64,000 nt of DNA from Streptomyces sp. NBC_00162 (GCF_024611995.1 NZ_CP102509.1:2294001-2358000), one strand, 5' to 3'; shown: positions 46,948 through 55,842, counted from the stretch's first letter. Notes: generated from the sequence alone by a model not told the origin. Numbers and translations are program-made.

Positions 46948-48347
46948 AGGGTGCCGGGCGGGCCGTGATGGGCCGGGTAGGCGGTGGTCCGCGGGGCCGT
47001 CGGGGTGCGCCACTTGGACAGGACGCGGAACATCGTGGACGGGCCGAGCAGGGTGTTGGGCGAGGTGGACAGCGACAGGACCCCGAAGAACCGGCCCGCG
47101 ACGGCCGGGTCGGTGTTGGCGCCCACCATCACCCGTGACATGTAACGCTGCAGGACCCGGGTGGTCCGGTCCGCGGGCGGGCCCTCCGTCTCCGGGTACC
47201 TCAGATCCTCGCTGGTGGCGATCTGCCAGGCCACCTCGGACGCCGCCGTCGTCCTGCGCTGGATCCGCCCGGCGGCCGCGGGGACGGCCGCGGTGTCCAT
47301 GGTGCGGATCTCCTTGCGCAGGGCGTCCGCCGCCAGGGCGGCCACCGTCATCCCGTGCCCGTACACCGGGTTGAACCGGCAGGCCGCGTCGCCGAGCGCG
47401 ATGAAGCCGGCCGGGCGGCGCGCGAGGCGCTCGTAGTGCCGCCACTCGTTCGCGGTGCGCCGGAAGCCGGCCGTCGAAGAGAGCGGTGTCGCCCCGCGGA
47501 GCGCGTCGTACAGGGCCGGACTGCGCAGGCTGCGGGCGAAGCCGAGGAACTCCTCGTCGCCGGTGGGCGGGGCGTGCTCGCCGTTGCCGACGAGCGTCGC
47601 GAGCCAGCGGTCGCCGTCCAGCGGGACCAGCACGCCCCCGCGCGGGCTGTCCGGCCGCCCCTGTACGTACATCCCGTGCCAGCGCCGCGCGGGGTCGGGC
47701 GGGATGGTGAAGTACCGGCTGGAGTAGCCGAGATGGGAGTCGTAGCGGGTGGTCTCCGGCGCCTGGTGGCCGAGGGCGGTGAGCCAGGCGGGGGCCTTGG
47801 AGGTGCGTCCGGTCGCGTCGACGACGAACCGCGCGGGCAGGGGGTCGCCGCCGCGCAGCCGCACGCCGGTGATCGAGCGGCCGTCCGGTCCGCCGACGAG
47901 TCCGGTGGCCAGGCATCCGTCCCGGATGCGGATGCGCCGGTCGCGCAGCACCTCGCCGCGTATCGTCCAGTCGAGCAGCTCCCGGCTGCCGAGCAGGATC
48001 CGGGCACCGGGCAGCGGGCCGAACCAGTCCGCGGGGCTCAGCCACAGGAAGTCCTTCGGCGACTCGAGCAGCGCGGCGCCGCCCGCGAGCAGCTTGTCCG
48101 TGATCCCGGGCAGCAGTTCCTCGATCACCTCCACGCCGCGCGACCACAGCACGTGCGCGTGCCGGGACTGCGGCACGCCGGGCCGGAACGCCGGGCCGTC
48201 GGCGGGCAGTTCGTCCCGCTCCACCACGGTCACGCGCGCGAACCGCTCCGCGAGCACCCGCGCCGCCAGCAGCCCGGCCAGACCCGCGCCGAGCACCACC
48301 GCATGGTCGTGGGGGACTTCTATGTGGTTGTCCGGAGTGTCGTCCAT
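46944..48347 (-). CDS. FAD-dependent monooxygenase / oxidoreductase
   Basis: A 467-aa flavoprotein. The FAD ADP-binding motif is VVLGAGLAGLLAARVL near residues 17-32, followed by VTVVERDEL. The second flavin-contact motif, ALGDAACRFNPVYGHGM, is near 315-332. VDATGR in the middle is also typical. It belongs to the broad PHBH-like, halogenase-like or geranylgeranyl-reductase-like superfamily. I see no tryptophan-halogenase WxWxIP motif, so halogenation is not indicated. No signal peptide. ATG at 48347 has only a weak ribosome-binding site. Substrate cannot be deduced. It is too far from the PKS, across unrelated genes, to be called a tailoring enzyme with confidence. Confidence 0.82.
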   Translation of the reverse strand: MDDTPDNHIEVPHDHAVVLGAGLAGLLAARVLAERFARVTVVERDELPADGPAFRPGVPQSRHAHVLWSRGVEVIEELLPGITDKLLAGGAALLESPKDFLWLSPADWFGPLPGARILLGSRELLDWTIRGEVLRDRRIRIRDGCLATGLVGGPDGRSITGVRLRGGDPLPARFVVDATGRTSKAPAWLTALGHQAPETTRYDSHLGYSSRYFTIPPDPARRWHGMYVQGRPDSPRGGVLVPLDGDRWLATLVGNGEHAPPTGDEEFLGFARSLRSPALYDALRGATPLSSTAGFRRTANEWRHYERLARRPAGFIALGDAACRFNPVYGHGMTVAALAADALRKEIRTMDTAAVPAAAGRIQRRTTAASEVAWQIATSEDLRYPETEGPPADRTTRVLQRYMSRVMVGANTDPAVAGRFFGVLSLSTSPNTLLGPSTMFRVLSKWRTPTAPRTTAYPAHHGPPGTL

Positions 48348-48454
48348 GGCACCGAGTGTCCGGTGCCCGGGGCGCCCCGGTCAGGTCCCGCCCGGGGCGC
48401 CCGGAGGCGTCCCGGGGGCGGACGGGGGCGCTCAGGAGCAGAGCACCGTCCGGA

Positions 48455-49384
48455 TCAGCGCGGCAGGGATCCGTACGAGACCCCCGTGAGCTTCTCGGAG
48501 GCGGCCCAGAGCTGCTCGCCGGACGTGTCGTCGAGGGTCCATTTCGCCCGCCAGGAGCGGGCGGGTGCGCCGCGCCAGCCGAACCGCGGGCCGATGAACG
48601 CGTCCTGCCGGACTCCGGGCGCGGTGGCCGCGTACAGCGTGGGCAGGGCGCCCCCGGTGGCGGGCTGCGCGACGACGTCGTTGGCGATCGCCACCCCGCG
48701 CGCGTAGAGCGTGCTGCCGTCCCGCGTCGCACCGGCGTGCAGGTTGGTCGACGCGTAACCGGGGTGGGCGGCGGCCGCGAGCATGTCGGATCCGGCGGCG
48801 GTGAAGCGGCGCGACAGCTCGTGGGTGAAGAGCAGATTGGCCGTCTTGGAGCGGCCGTAGGCGACCCAGCGCCGGTAGCCGCGCTCGTATCCCAGGTCGT
48901 CGAGGTCCACGTTCCCCAGCGCATGGAAGCCGCTGGATACGTTGACGATCCGCGCCCCGGGGGCGGCGGCCCGCAGCCGCGGCAGCAGCAGTCCGGTCAG
49001 CGCGAAGTGCCCGAGGTGGTTGACCCCGAGCTGCGTCTCGAACCCGTCGGCCGTCCGCCCGTAGGGCAGCGCCATCACGCCCGCGTTGTTGATCAGCAGG
49101 TCCAGGGCGGCACGGCGCTCCCCGAACGCCTTCGCGAACTCCCGTACGGATGCCAGGTCCGCGAGGTCGAGCGCGGCGAACTCCACCTCGGCGCCCGGCA
49201 CTTCGGCGCGCAGCCGGACCTCGGCGGCCTTCCCGCGCGCGGCGCTGCGGCAGGCCAGCACCACGCTCGCCCCCCGCCGGGCGAGCTCGCGGGCGGCCAC
49301 GTAGCCGATCCCGCTGTTGGCCCCGGTCACGACGGCCGTCCGGCCGCTCTGGTCGGGGATGTTCGTGGCGTTCCAGCCGGGCAT
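48455..49384 (-). CDS. Short-chain dehydrogenase/reductase
   Basis: A 309-aa classical SDR. The cofactor loop TGANSGIG is at 20-27, NNAG at 99-102, the catalytic serine in VSSGF at 150-151, and the YxxxK pair at Y176 and K180. ACRSAARG after the second strand, with arginines, suggests NADP(H) preference. The overall pattern resembles the retinol-dehydrogenase or WWOX-like oxidoreductases common in Streptomyces. ATG at 49384 has GAGGGAG seven bases upstream. It is divergent from cobL, with a 153-nt gap that should hold both promoters. Substrate unknown. Confidence 0.88.
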   Translation of the reverse strand: MPGWNATNIPDQSGRTAVVTGANSGIGYVAARELARRGASVVLACRSAARGKAAEVRLRAEVPGAEVEFAALDLADLASVREFAKAFGERRAALDLLINNAGVMALPYGRTADGFETQLGVNHLGHFALTGLLLPRLRAAAPGARIVNVSSGFHALGNVDLDDLGYERGYRRWVAYGRSKTANLLFTHELSRRFTAAGSDMLAAAAHPGYASTNLHAGATRDGSTLYARGVAIANDVVAQPATGGALPTLYAATAPGVRQDAFIGPRFGWRGAPARSWRAKWTLDDTSGEQLWAASEKLTGVSYGSLPR

Positions 49385-49537
49385 GGCAGCTCCCTCGCGA
49401 ACGGTTGGGTTACCGAGGGTAGACGGGCCCGGGCCGGGGGCGGGAGCGGGGGCCGTACGGGCAGGCGTCGACGCAGGCCAGTAGGCTGCCGTCCGCCAGC
49501 CTTCCGCTTTCCCCTTCCCGTTCCGAGGTACCGCGCA

Positions 49538-50830
49538 GTGAGCTCCGCACCGCCCTCCATACCCGTCACGGTCGTCGGCCTCGGCGCCGACGGCTGGGCC
49601 GGGCTCACCGCCGCCGCGCGGTCCGCGCTGTCCTCGGCCCAGGTGCTGATCGGCGGGCCGCGCCAGCTGAACCTGCTGCCGGCCGGCGAGTGCCCCGGTG
49701 AGCGGGTGGCGTGGCCGAGCCCGCTGCGGCCGGCCGTGCCGAAGCTGATGGCCGAGCACGCGGGCCGCCGGATCGCGGTGCTGGCCAGCGGCGACCCGAT
49801 GTTCTACGGGATCGGCCGCGCCCTCGCCCAGGAGCTCGGCCCGGACGCCCTCACGGTCCACCCGCACCCCTCCTCCGTCTCGTACGCCTGCGCCCGCCTG
49901 GGCTGGCCGGTGGAGGACACCGAGGTGCTCACGGTCGTCGGCCGCCCGGTGGCCCGGCTCGCGGCCGCCCTGTACGAGGGACGCCGGGTGCTGGTGCTCA
50001 GTGCCGGAGCGGGGTCCCCGGACGAGATCGCCGCTCTGCTTCGGGAGCGGGGCTTCGGCCCGAGCCGGATCCGGGTGCTGGAGCAGCTCGGCTCCGAGCG
50101 CGAGGACACGTACGAGGGCCTCGCCGACGGCTGGGACCACCCGCCGGGCGACCCGCTGAACGTGGTGGCCGTGGAGTGCCGCCGGGACCCCGCCCACCCG
50201 GCGCCCCGGCTCGGTGCGACCCCCGGCCTGCCGGACGCCGCATACGAGCACGACGGGCAGCTCACCAAGCGCCGCGTCCGCGCCGCGACCCTGTGCGCGC
50301 TGGGCCCGGCCCCGGGCGAGCTGCTGTGGGACATCGGCGGCGGCTCCGGTTCCATCGGCATCGAGTGGATGCGTACGCACCCCTCCTGCCGTGCGGTGGC
50401 CGTGGAGCGGGTCCCGGAGCGAGCGGCCCGCATCACCCGCAACGCGGCGGCGCTCGGTGTGCCCGGCCTGCGCGTGGTCGTCGGCTCGGCGCCCGACGCC
50501 CTCGGCGGGCTCCCCGCCCCCGACGCGGTGTTCATCGGCGGCGGACTGACCGCGCCGGGACTGCTGGACGCGGCCTGGGCGGCGCTGACCCCCGGCGGCC
50601 GGCTGGTGGTCAACACCGTCACCCTGGAGTCCGAGGCGGTCCTCACCGACCGCTACCGGCGCCACGGCGGCGAACTGGTGAAGCTCTCGGTCGCGCACGC
50701 GGTGCCGGTCGGCGGTTTCACGGGGTGGCGGCAGGCCATGCCGGTGACCCAGTGGTCAGTGACGAAGCCGGCGAAGTCGGCGAAGTCGGCGGAACCGACG
50801 AACTCGACGAACGAGAAGGATCAAGCATGA
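49538..50830 (+). CDS. cobL: CobL, precorrin-6B C5,15-methyltransferase (decarboxylating), CbiE-CbiT fusion
   Basis: A 430-aa two-domain cobalamin enzyme. The CbiE-like tetrapyrrole methylase half (about 8-205) has VTVVGLGADG and ASGDPMFYGIG. The CbiT-like half (about 235-400) has the SAM-binding DIGGGSGSIGIEW and FIGGG. It methylates C5 and C15 and removes the acetate side-chain carboxyl. The C-terminus carries a lysine/serine/threonine-rich tail that looks dispensable. GTG at 49538 begins exactly at the domain, with GAGG upstream; the open frame extends much further upstream, but that part is antisense to the SDR. Its stop overlaps the cobM start (ATGA). Confidence 0.93.
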   Translation: MSSAPPSIPVTVVGLGADGWAGLTAAARSALSSAQVLIGGPRQLNLLPAGECPGERVAWPSPLRPAVPKLMAEHAGRRIAVLASGDPMFYGIGRALAQELGPDALTVHPHPSSVSYACARLGWPVEDTEVLTVVGRPVARLAAALYEGRRVLVLSAGAGSPDEIAALLRERGFGPSRIRVLEQLGSEREDTYEGLADGWDHPPGDPLNVVAVECRRDPAHPAPRLGATPGLPDAAYEHDGQLTKRRVRAATLCALGPAPGELLWDIGGGSGSIGIEWMRTHPSCRAVAVERVPERAARITRNAAALGVPGLRVVVGSAPDALGGLPAPDAVFIGGGLTAPGLLDAAWAALTPGGRLVVNTVTLESEAVLTDRYRRHGGELVKLSVAHAVPVGGFTGWRQAMPVTQWSVTKPAKSAKSAEPTNSTNEKDQA

Positions 50831-51576
50831 CCGTGTACTTCATCGGCGCGGGCCCCGGCGCCGCCGACCTGATCACGGTGCGCGGTGCCCGGACGCTGGC
50901 CGCCGCCCCCGTCTGCCTGTACGCGGGCAGCCTGGTCCCGCGCGAACTGCTGGCCGAGTGCCCGCCGGACGCGCGACTGGTCGACACCTCGCAGCTGAAC
51001 CTGGACGAGATCATCGCCGAGTGCGTACGGGCGCACGCGGCGGGCCAGGACGTCGCGCGGCTGCACTCCGGCGACCCGTCGATCTTCAGCGCGGTCGCGG
51101 AGCAGATGCGGCGGCTCGACGCGGCCGGCATCCCCTACGAGGTCGTCCCGGGCGTACCGGCCTTCGCCGCCGCGGCCGCCGCGCTGAAGCGGGAACTGAC
51201 CGTCCCCACCGTCGGCCAGACGGTGATCCTGACCCGCATCGCACAGCAGGCCACCCCGATGCCGCCCGGCGAGGACCTGGCCACGCTGGGCCGCAGCGGC
51301 GCGCTGCTGGTGCTGCACCTGGCCACCCGCTACGTGGACCGGGTCGTCGGCGAACTGCTGCCGCACTACGGGGCCGAGTGCCCGGTGGCGGTGGTGGCGA
51401 TGGCCAGCCGCCCCGACGAGCTGATCCTGCGCGGCACGCTCGCCGACATCGCGGCTCAGGTGAAGGAGGCGGGCCTGGTCCGCACCGCGGTCATCCTGGT
51501 GGGCCGCACCCTGGGCGCCGAGCAGTTCCGGGACAGCCACCTGTACTCCCCCGAGCGCGACCGGCATGTCTGCTGA
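50827..51576 (+). CDS. cobM: CobM, precorrin-4 C11-methyltransferase
   Basis: A 249-aa SAM-dependent tetrapyrrole methylase. The family's N-terminal loop appears as YFIGAGPGAADLITVRG. HSGDPSIFSAV and the downstream GVPAFAAAAAALKREL match the CobM/CbiF subgroup rather than CobI or CobJ. Its product feeds CobK. It overlaps cobL by 4 nt and cobK by 11 nt, so all three are one translationally coupled unit. Confidence 0.93.
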   Translation: MTVYFIGAGPGAADLITVRGARTLAAAPVCLYAGSLVPRELLAECPPDARLVDTSQLNLDEIIAECVRAHAAGQDVARLHSGDPSIFSAVAEQMRRLDAAGIPYEVVPGVPAFAAAAAALKRELTVPTVGQTVILTRIAQQATPMPPGEDLATLGRSGALLVLHLATRYVDRVVGELLPHYGAECPVAVVAMASRPDELILRGTLADIAAQVKEAGLVRTAVILVGRTLGAEQFRDSHLYSPERDRHVC

Positions 51577-52339
51577 ACCGCACCCCCTCCCCGCCCACCA
51601 CGTCCTGATCCTCGGCGGTACGACCGAGGCCAGGCAGCTCGCGGAAGCGCTGGCAGCCGACCCCTCGGTCCGGGTGACCACTTCGCTCGCGGGCCGGGTC
51701 ACCTCGCCGGTGCTCCCGCCGGGCGAGATCCGCATCGGCGGCTTCGGCGGCATCGCGGGCCTCGCGGGCTGGATCGTCGGCCACGACGTCACCCGCGTCA
51801 TCGACGCCACCCACCCGTTCGCGGAGCGGATGAGTTTCCACGCCTCCGAGGCGGAGGCGCTCACGGGCGTACCGCTGCTGGCGCTGCGGCGCCCCGGCTG
51901 GACTCCGCAGCAGGGCGACGACTGGAGGTTCGCCGGCTCCCTCGAGGAGGCGGCCTCGGTACTGCCCTCGCTCGGCGGCCGGGTGTTCCTGACCACCGGC
52001 CGGATGGGGCTGCACACCTTCGCGCACCTGACCGACACCTGGTTCCTGGTGCGCTCGGTGGACCCTCCGGCCGCGCCGGCGCCGCCGCAGCTCGAAGTCC
52101 TGCTCGCCCGGGGCCCGTTCACCCTCGACGACGAGCGGGAACTGCTCGCCCGCCACCGGATCGGCGTGCTGGTCACCAAGGACAGCGGCGGCTCGGCCAC
52201 CGCCCCCAAGCTCACGGCCGCCCGCGAGGCGGGCATCCCGGTCCTCGTCGTACGCCGCCCCGCCGTCCCGGAGGGCGTACGGGAGGCGGATTCGGTGGCC
52301 GCGGCCCTGCGGTGGCTCGGGGTCGCCGAACCCTCTTGA
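51566..52339 (+). CDS. cobK: CobK, precorrin-6A reductase
   Basis: A 257-aa NADPH-dependent reductase acting between the C1-methylation and CobL steps of aerobic corrin synthesis. Typical features are LILGGTTEARQLA at the N-terminus, the conserved VIDATHPFAERMS near residues 77-89, LTTGRMGL and the C-terminal VTKDSGGS. It is the last gene of the cobLMK operon. The stop lies 33 nt from the convergent TPR gene, with a small terminator hairpin in between. Confidence 0.93.
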   Translation: MSAEPHPLPAHHVLILGGTTEARQLAEALAADPSVRVTTSLAGRVTSPVLPPGEIRIGGFGGIAGLAGWIVGHDVTRVIDATHPFAERMSFHASEAEALTGVPLLALRRPGWTPQQGDDWRFAGSLEEAASVLPSLGGRVFLTTGRMGLHTFAHLTDTWFLVRSVDPPAAPAPPQLEVLLARGPFTLDDERELLARHRIGVLVTKDSGGSATAPKLTAAREAGIPVLVVRRPAVPEGVREADSVAAALRWLGVAEPS

Positions 52340-52343
52340 CGCG

Positions 52344-52367
52344 GGGAACCGTTCGGGGCCGGTTCCC
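52344..52367. terminator. Short hairpin between convergent cobK and the TPR gene
   Basis: Eight-base arms GGGAACCG (52344-52351) and CGGTTCCC (52360-52367) enclose an 8-nt loop. It occupies the 33-nt convergent gap, so a two-way terminator is likely. No T-run. Confidence 0.6.
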
Positions 52368-52372
52368 AAGGG

Positions 52373-53401
52373 TCACCCGCCGCGCGCCTTGTGCCTGAGG
52401 ACCTGCACCTCGTACGGGAGCGTCACGAACTCCGCGAGCCCGAGCGCACCCTGGGTACTGGCGTCCATGCGCCGGGCCCGGCTGACCGTCGCTGCCGGAT
52501 CTTCGTTCGTCAGCCACTTCAGCACGAGGACCGCGAAGTCGTTGAGAAGGGACATGTGGTCCGGCAGGCTCTCCGGGTCCGCGGACGTCGCACCCATCAC
52601 GAATGTGGCGATCTGGTTCGGGAGGGTGTCGGGCGAGCCGACCAGGAGCGCCTCCTTGACCGCACCGACCACTTCGGGCAACGCCCTGGACCACTGGCGT
52701 TCCCCGCCCTCTCCGCACATCGTGGTTCCCCACCCGGCGGCCGCCCACAGGGCCTCCGCGTCGCCCAGCCGGATCGCGCAGTCGACCAGGTGCGCCAGGA
52801 AGACGGAGCCCACTTCGGTGGCTCCGCGGCCGACCACGGCGGACACCGCCTCACGGTAGTGCGGCAGCGCCTCGGCATGCCGTTCCATGAGCGTGTACAC
52901 CTGGCCGAGGTCGTCGTGGCACTCGGCGACGGCCGTCCGGGCGCCCAATTTCTTCGCCAGCGCCAGGGCGGAGAGAGAGCAGCCCCCGGCGGCCCTGAGG
53001 TCGCCCTTGCCGCGGTAGCAAGCGGTGAGTGTCCTGAGCGCCGACAGTTCTCCCCGTTCGTCCTGGCAGCTTCGGTAGGTCTCCAGCGCTTCGATGACCT
53101 CGGTGGTGGCCGTGTCGAAATCGCCGTCCACTTGGTGGAGCGTGCTTCGCTGGAGCAGGAACGAGGCCTGGTCCTCCCGGCCTTCCAGCCGTACCGCCAG
53201 GGCGTGGCCCTGCTCGGCGTACGCCATCGCCTCGGGGTAGCGGCCGAAACGCATCATGAGCGGGCCGAGCGTACCCAGGGTCCGCATCAGGCCTTGATCG
53301 TCATGCTGTTCGGTGAAGAGATCACGTGCGTCACCGGCCGAGCGCAGCGCTCTGTCGTAGTCGCCCTGGCTCATCAGCAGGGAAGCCATCACCAGCAACA
53401 C
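52373..53401 (-). CDS. TPR-repeat protein, probably the detached C-terminal part of the CHAT protein
   Basis: A 342-aa helical protein made of tetratricopeptide-like repeats: MSQGDYDRALRSAGDARDLF, FGRYPEAMAYAEQGHALAV, then DGDFDTATTEVIEAL, KGDLRAAGGCSLSALALA and MERHAEALPHYREAV. The last 120 residues are less regular. The first in-frame start is GTG at 53401, inside the end of the upstream gene and without a clear ribosome-binding site. Reading back without regard to start codons, the frame continues PAAGENRANVLLVMASLL, which joins smoothly to the TPR-like end of the CHAT protein in the -1 frame. TPR arrays commonly accompany CHAT domains in one chain, so this is likely half of a frameshifted gene, or a protein made by coupled re-initiation. 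Confidence 0.7.
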   Translation of the reverse strand: MLLVMASLLMSQGDYDRALRSAGDARDLFTEQHDDQGLMRTLGTLGPLMMRFGRYPEAMAYAEQGHALAVRLEGREDQASFLLQRSTLHQVDGDFDTATTEVIEALETYRSCQDERGELSALRTLTACYRGKGDLRAAGGCSLSALALAKKLGARTAVAECHDDLGQVYTLMERHAEALPHYREAVSAVVGRGATEVGSVFLAHLVDCAIRLGDAEALWAAAGWGTTMCGEGGERQWSRALPEVVGAVKEALLVGSPDTLPNQIATFVMGATSADPESLPDHMSLLNDFAVLVLKWLTNEDPAATVSRARRMDASTQGALGLAEFVTLPYEVQVLRHKARGG

Positions 53402-55329
53402 GTTCGCACGGTTTTCTCCGGCGGCCGGTAGCGCATGCTGAGTTCGAGGTCGGCCAGGGCTTCCGCGCGGGCGCCGCGCTGCTGATGGAGGAGTCCGGCC
53501 AGCTCGAACCGGTCGGCCCGACGGCGATCGGTCACCGGTGCCGGCAGATCGAGTTCTTCGAGCGTCGCGTCGATCTGTGCGATCAACGCGGGGATGTCAT
53601 CGGATTGTTCACCCTGTGACTGTGCGAGCAGCCAGGCGAGCCGCAGCTCCCACACCAGCGCGTCCACGTACGCCAGGGTCCGTGCGTGCTCGGTGCCCTC
53701 CACCGTGCGGCGCAACGCGGTCATCTCCCGGTACAGCACCTGCACCGCGACACTCCGGCTCCCCGACGTCCGGTTCAGGAACTTCAGTGCCGCGCGGCCG
53801 AGCACGAGGCAGTGGGCCAGTACGGCCTCGCCCCCGGTGACCTGGTCGGGCCATTGGTCCAACCGCCCGTTCACGGTGCCCACGTAGATGTACGAGCGGT
53901 CGATGCCCTGGGGCGCGCCGGTGCCGACGATGGCCTCGGCGGCCGGTGTCTGCTGAGCGGTGAGCCGGTCCATGACGACGCGGGCGAAGTCGGCGGCCGG
54001 CCGGGCGGGGATGTCCCACAGAGTGCCGATGTAGCCGCGCGCGCCGATCCTGATGAACTCGCGGCCGACACCCGTCCATGACTGGCAGGAGTTGTCGCCG
54101 GTGTTCTCGACGAGGACGGCCTCTCCACTCGCCGGGCCGGCGTCGGCGAACGGGTCACCGGGGGGCGGCGTGTGGGGACGGTCGACCGCGCGGAGGGCAG
54201 CGCCGGTACGCAGGGCGGTGAACAGGGCGGACACGTAGCAGGAGGGGTCGTCGACGGGTACCTCCAGGACCCGCTCGGGCTCGCTGCCGGGATCCGGATC
54301 GCGCAGCAACCGCCAAGCGGCGGTGGTGAGGTCGCGCAGGCCCACTCCCGTGAGGCGCAGCTTGACCGGCACGTCCGCGAACATCCGTCCGTCATCGTCG
54401 TCGGGCACACGCCCGTTGGCGGCCGCGTACCGGTCGTACGCGTCGTCCAGAGCGGGGTCGTGGATGCCCAGCTCGTGCGGGGCGAAGTCGTGCAGGAACA
54501 CGGCCCGTCTGATCCCCATGCGGGAGATCAGCCGCGAGGTCATCTCGTTGCGTTTGGCCCAGGACCGGTAAGGAGTCAGCATCGAAGCGAGCCATCTCAG
54601 GTCGGCCAGCCGCTGCAGCATCTCGCGCTGTGCTTCCGGACCGCCCGCCAGCGCCTGGGCGCCGGCGGTATCGGTGCCGATGCCGGCCATCACCTTTCGT
54701 TCGAGCTCCTGATGCAGCTCGTAGAAGTCGATGTGGTGCTCCCTGGGCACCGGCGGCGGCTCGATCGCGATGACCGGCGTCAGACGGTCGCCCGGCAGGC
54801 ACGAGGCGACGACGGCCGCCTCCCGCAACTGGTCCGGGCGGCACACGACGATCGTGTCACCGGCGGCGAAGACGGGCCAGCTGGTGACCGTCAGGTTCAC
54901 TTCGCTTGTGCCTGCCGGGAGCCGCACGCGCACGGCGCCGCGGTCCACCGTGAACGGGGCCGTGGTCTCGACGGAGAGCTTGACCTCGTCCGGAAGCGTG
55001 AAGGCGGCTCCCCCGGGGCCGGGCCGCCCGGCCGCGTCGACCCGTAAGCACCAGTCCATCGGCTCGCGCAGGTCGAACCGCTGCCGGAGCACCGTGGTGC
55101 CCTTGTCCGGTCCCGCGTCGAGTTCGATGTCCCGGAAGCCGGTCCCGAGCGCCTGCCGCAGCGGGGACTCCGCCGGGCCGTTCGGCGGCAGCGGTCCGAA
55201 GCTCACGTACGGGGACAGCAGCTCTTCGCGGAGGGCGAGCGTGGGTTTCCGGTGAAGGCCCAGCAGGATGCCGGTGAGCGCACCGTCTTCGTAGCGGAAC
55301 CTGATCGCGTGCGGTGCTCCGAGGTACAC
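53389..55329 (-). CDS. CHAT-like domain protein with N-terminal beta-rich region (probably frameshifted at its C-terminus)
   Basis: A 646-aa cytoplasmic protein. Residues 1-190 are beta-rich with no family I can name; 200-290 are helical. From about 360 the protein reads like the end of a CHAT (caspase-like) domain. C415 in NTGDNSCQSW, followed by GVGREFIRIGARGYIGTLWDIPA, matches the CHAT block around the catalytic cysteine. The usual HG histidine motif about 60 residues earlier is not apparent, so proteolytic activity is doubtful. From 590 on there is a TPR-like helix pair (FELAGLLHQQRGARAEALADLELSM) that stops abruptly in RTCCW. Start GTG at 55329 lies 3 nt after the membrane-protein gene. 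Role unknown. Confidence 0.65.
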   Translation of the reverse strand: MYLGAPHAIRFRYEDGALTGILLGLHRKPTLALREELLSPYVSFGPLPPNGPAESPLRQALGTGFRDIELDAGPDKGTTVLRQRFDLREPMDWCLRVDAAGRPGPGGAAFTLPDEVKLSVETTAPFTVDRGAVRVRLPAGTSEVNLTVTSWPVFAAGDTIVVCRPDQLREAAVVASCLPGDRLTPVIAIEPPPVPREHHIDFYELHQELERKVMAGIGTDTAGAQALAGGPEAQREMLQRLADLRWLASMLTPYRSWAKRNEMTSRLISRMGIRRAVFLHDFAPHELGIHDPALDDAYDRYAAANGRVPDDDDGRMFADVPVKLRLTGVGLRDLTTAAWRLLRDPDPGSEPERVLEVPVDDPSCYVSALFTALRTGAALRAVDRPHTPPPGDPFADAGPASGEAVLVENTGDNSCQSWTGVGREFIRIGARGYIGTLWDIPARPAADFARVVMDRLTAQQTPAAEAIVGTGAPQGIDRSYIYVGTVNGRLDQWPDQVTGGEAVLAHCLVLGRAALKFLNRTSGSRSVAVQVLYREMTALRRTVEGTEHARTLAYVDALVWELRLAWLLAQSQGEQSDDIPALIAQIDATLEELDLPAPVTDRRRADRFELAGLLHQQRGARAEALADLELSMRYRPPEKTVRTCCW

Positions 55330-55332
55330 CGT

Positions 55333-55653
55333 CTACAGCCCGCGGAGATAGGAATCGGCCGGTGAGTACCGGCGGTCGGGGCCCGGTCGCGAGCGCATCT
55401 CCTGGCGGGCGAGGTCCCGCCCCTTGCGCACCAGGGAATTGACCAGCACCGGTGTGGAGGCGCCGACGTACACGGCGGCCCAGTAGGTCGTCGCGGGCAG
55501 CACCAGGGCCATCAGCCCACCGAGTGCGCCGAAGACCAGGGATATCACGAGGTAGAACCACGACCATCGGAAGCGTTCGGGATCATTGCGTATCCCGTAC
55601 AGGCGAACGACCTCCGGCGCCAACGCCCCGACCATGCCCAGTAAGAAGATCAC
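55333..55653 (-). CDS. Small membrane protein preceding the CHAT-like gene
   Basis: A 106-aa protein of unknown family with three likely membrane helices: VIFLLGMVGALAPEVVRLYG, FYLVISLVFGALGGLMALVL, and YWAAVYVGASTPVLVNSLV. A basic tail follows (KGRDLARQEMRSRPGPDRR), probably cytoplasmic by the positive-inside rule. I start it at GTG 55653, which has GGAGG 12 bases upstream. GTG at 55725 would add an arginine-rich stretch that does not look like this protein. Only 3 nt separate it from the CHAT-like gene, so the two are almost certainly co-expressed and may form a membrane-associated complex. Confidence 0.6.
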   Translation of the reverse strand: MIFLLGMVGALAPEVVRLYGIRNDPERFRWSWFYLVISLVFGALGGLMALVLPATTYWAAVYVGASTPVLVNSLVRKGRDLARQEMRSRPGPDRRYSPADSYLRGL

Positions 55654-55763
55654 TGTGTTTTCACGCCTCCACAGGCACGGTGCCACCGCGACAGGAATCG
55701 AGTTCCGAGTCGAGCGTAGCCTCACTGCGTCGCCGCTGTGTAGTGATCCAGTACGGAAGCGCG

Positions 55764-55811
55764 GGGGCCCGGTGCCCGGGGGCGGTCAGCCGCCCCCGGG
55801 CACCGGGCCCC
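55764..55811. terminator. 22-bp perfect hairpin after cobIJ
   Basis: Perfect 22-bp arms (55764-55785 and 55790-55811) enclose the loop TCAG, 31 nt beyond the cobIJ stop. There is no T-run, as is usual in high-GC actinobacteria. It terminates the leftward cobGHIJ operon and insulates the promoter of the membrane/CHAT genes. Confidence 0.85.
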
Positions 55812-55842
55812 GGTCGTTCACCTCACCCGGTGACGGTCACCG

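Noticed and set aside
46944..48347. Tryptophan or phenol halogenase
   Set aside because: FAD motifs are present but the WxWxIP halogenase motif is not, so only a general monooxygenase/oxidoreductase call is justified.
46258..48924. An 888-codon minus-strand frame covering the TetR and FAD monooxygenase region
   Set aside because: It overlaps two well-supported genes out of frame and has the arginine-rich composition of a shadow.
53410..53435. Programmed -1 ribosomal frameshift in the CHAT gene
   Set aside because: The AAAA run is not in a classical slippery heptamer in the zero frame and no strong downstream pseudoknot is evident.
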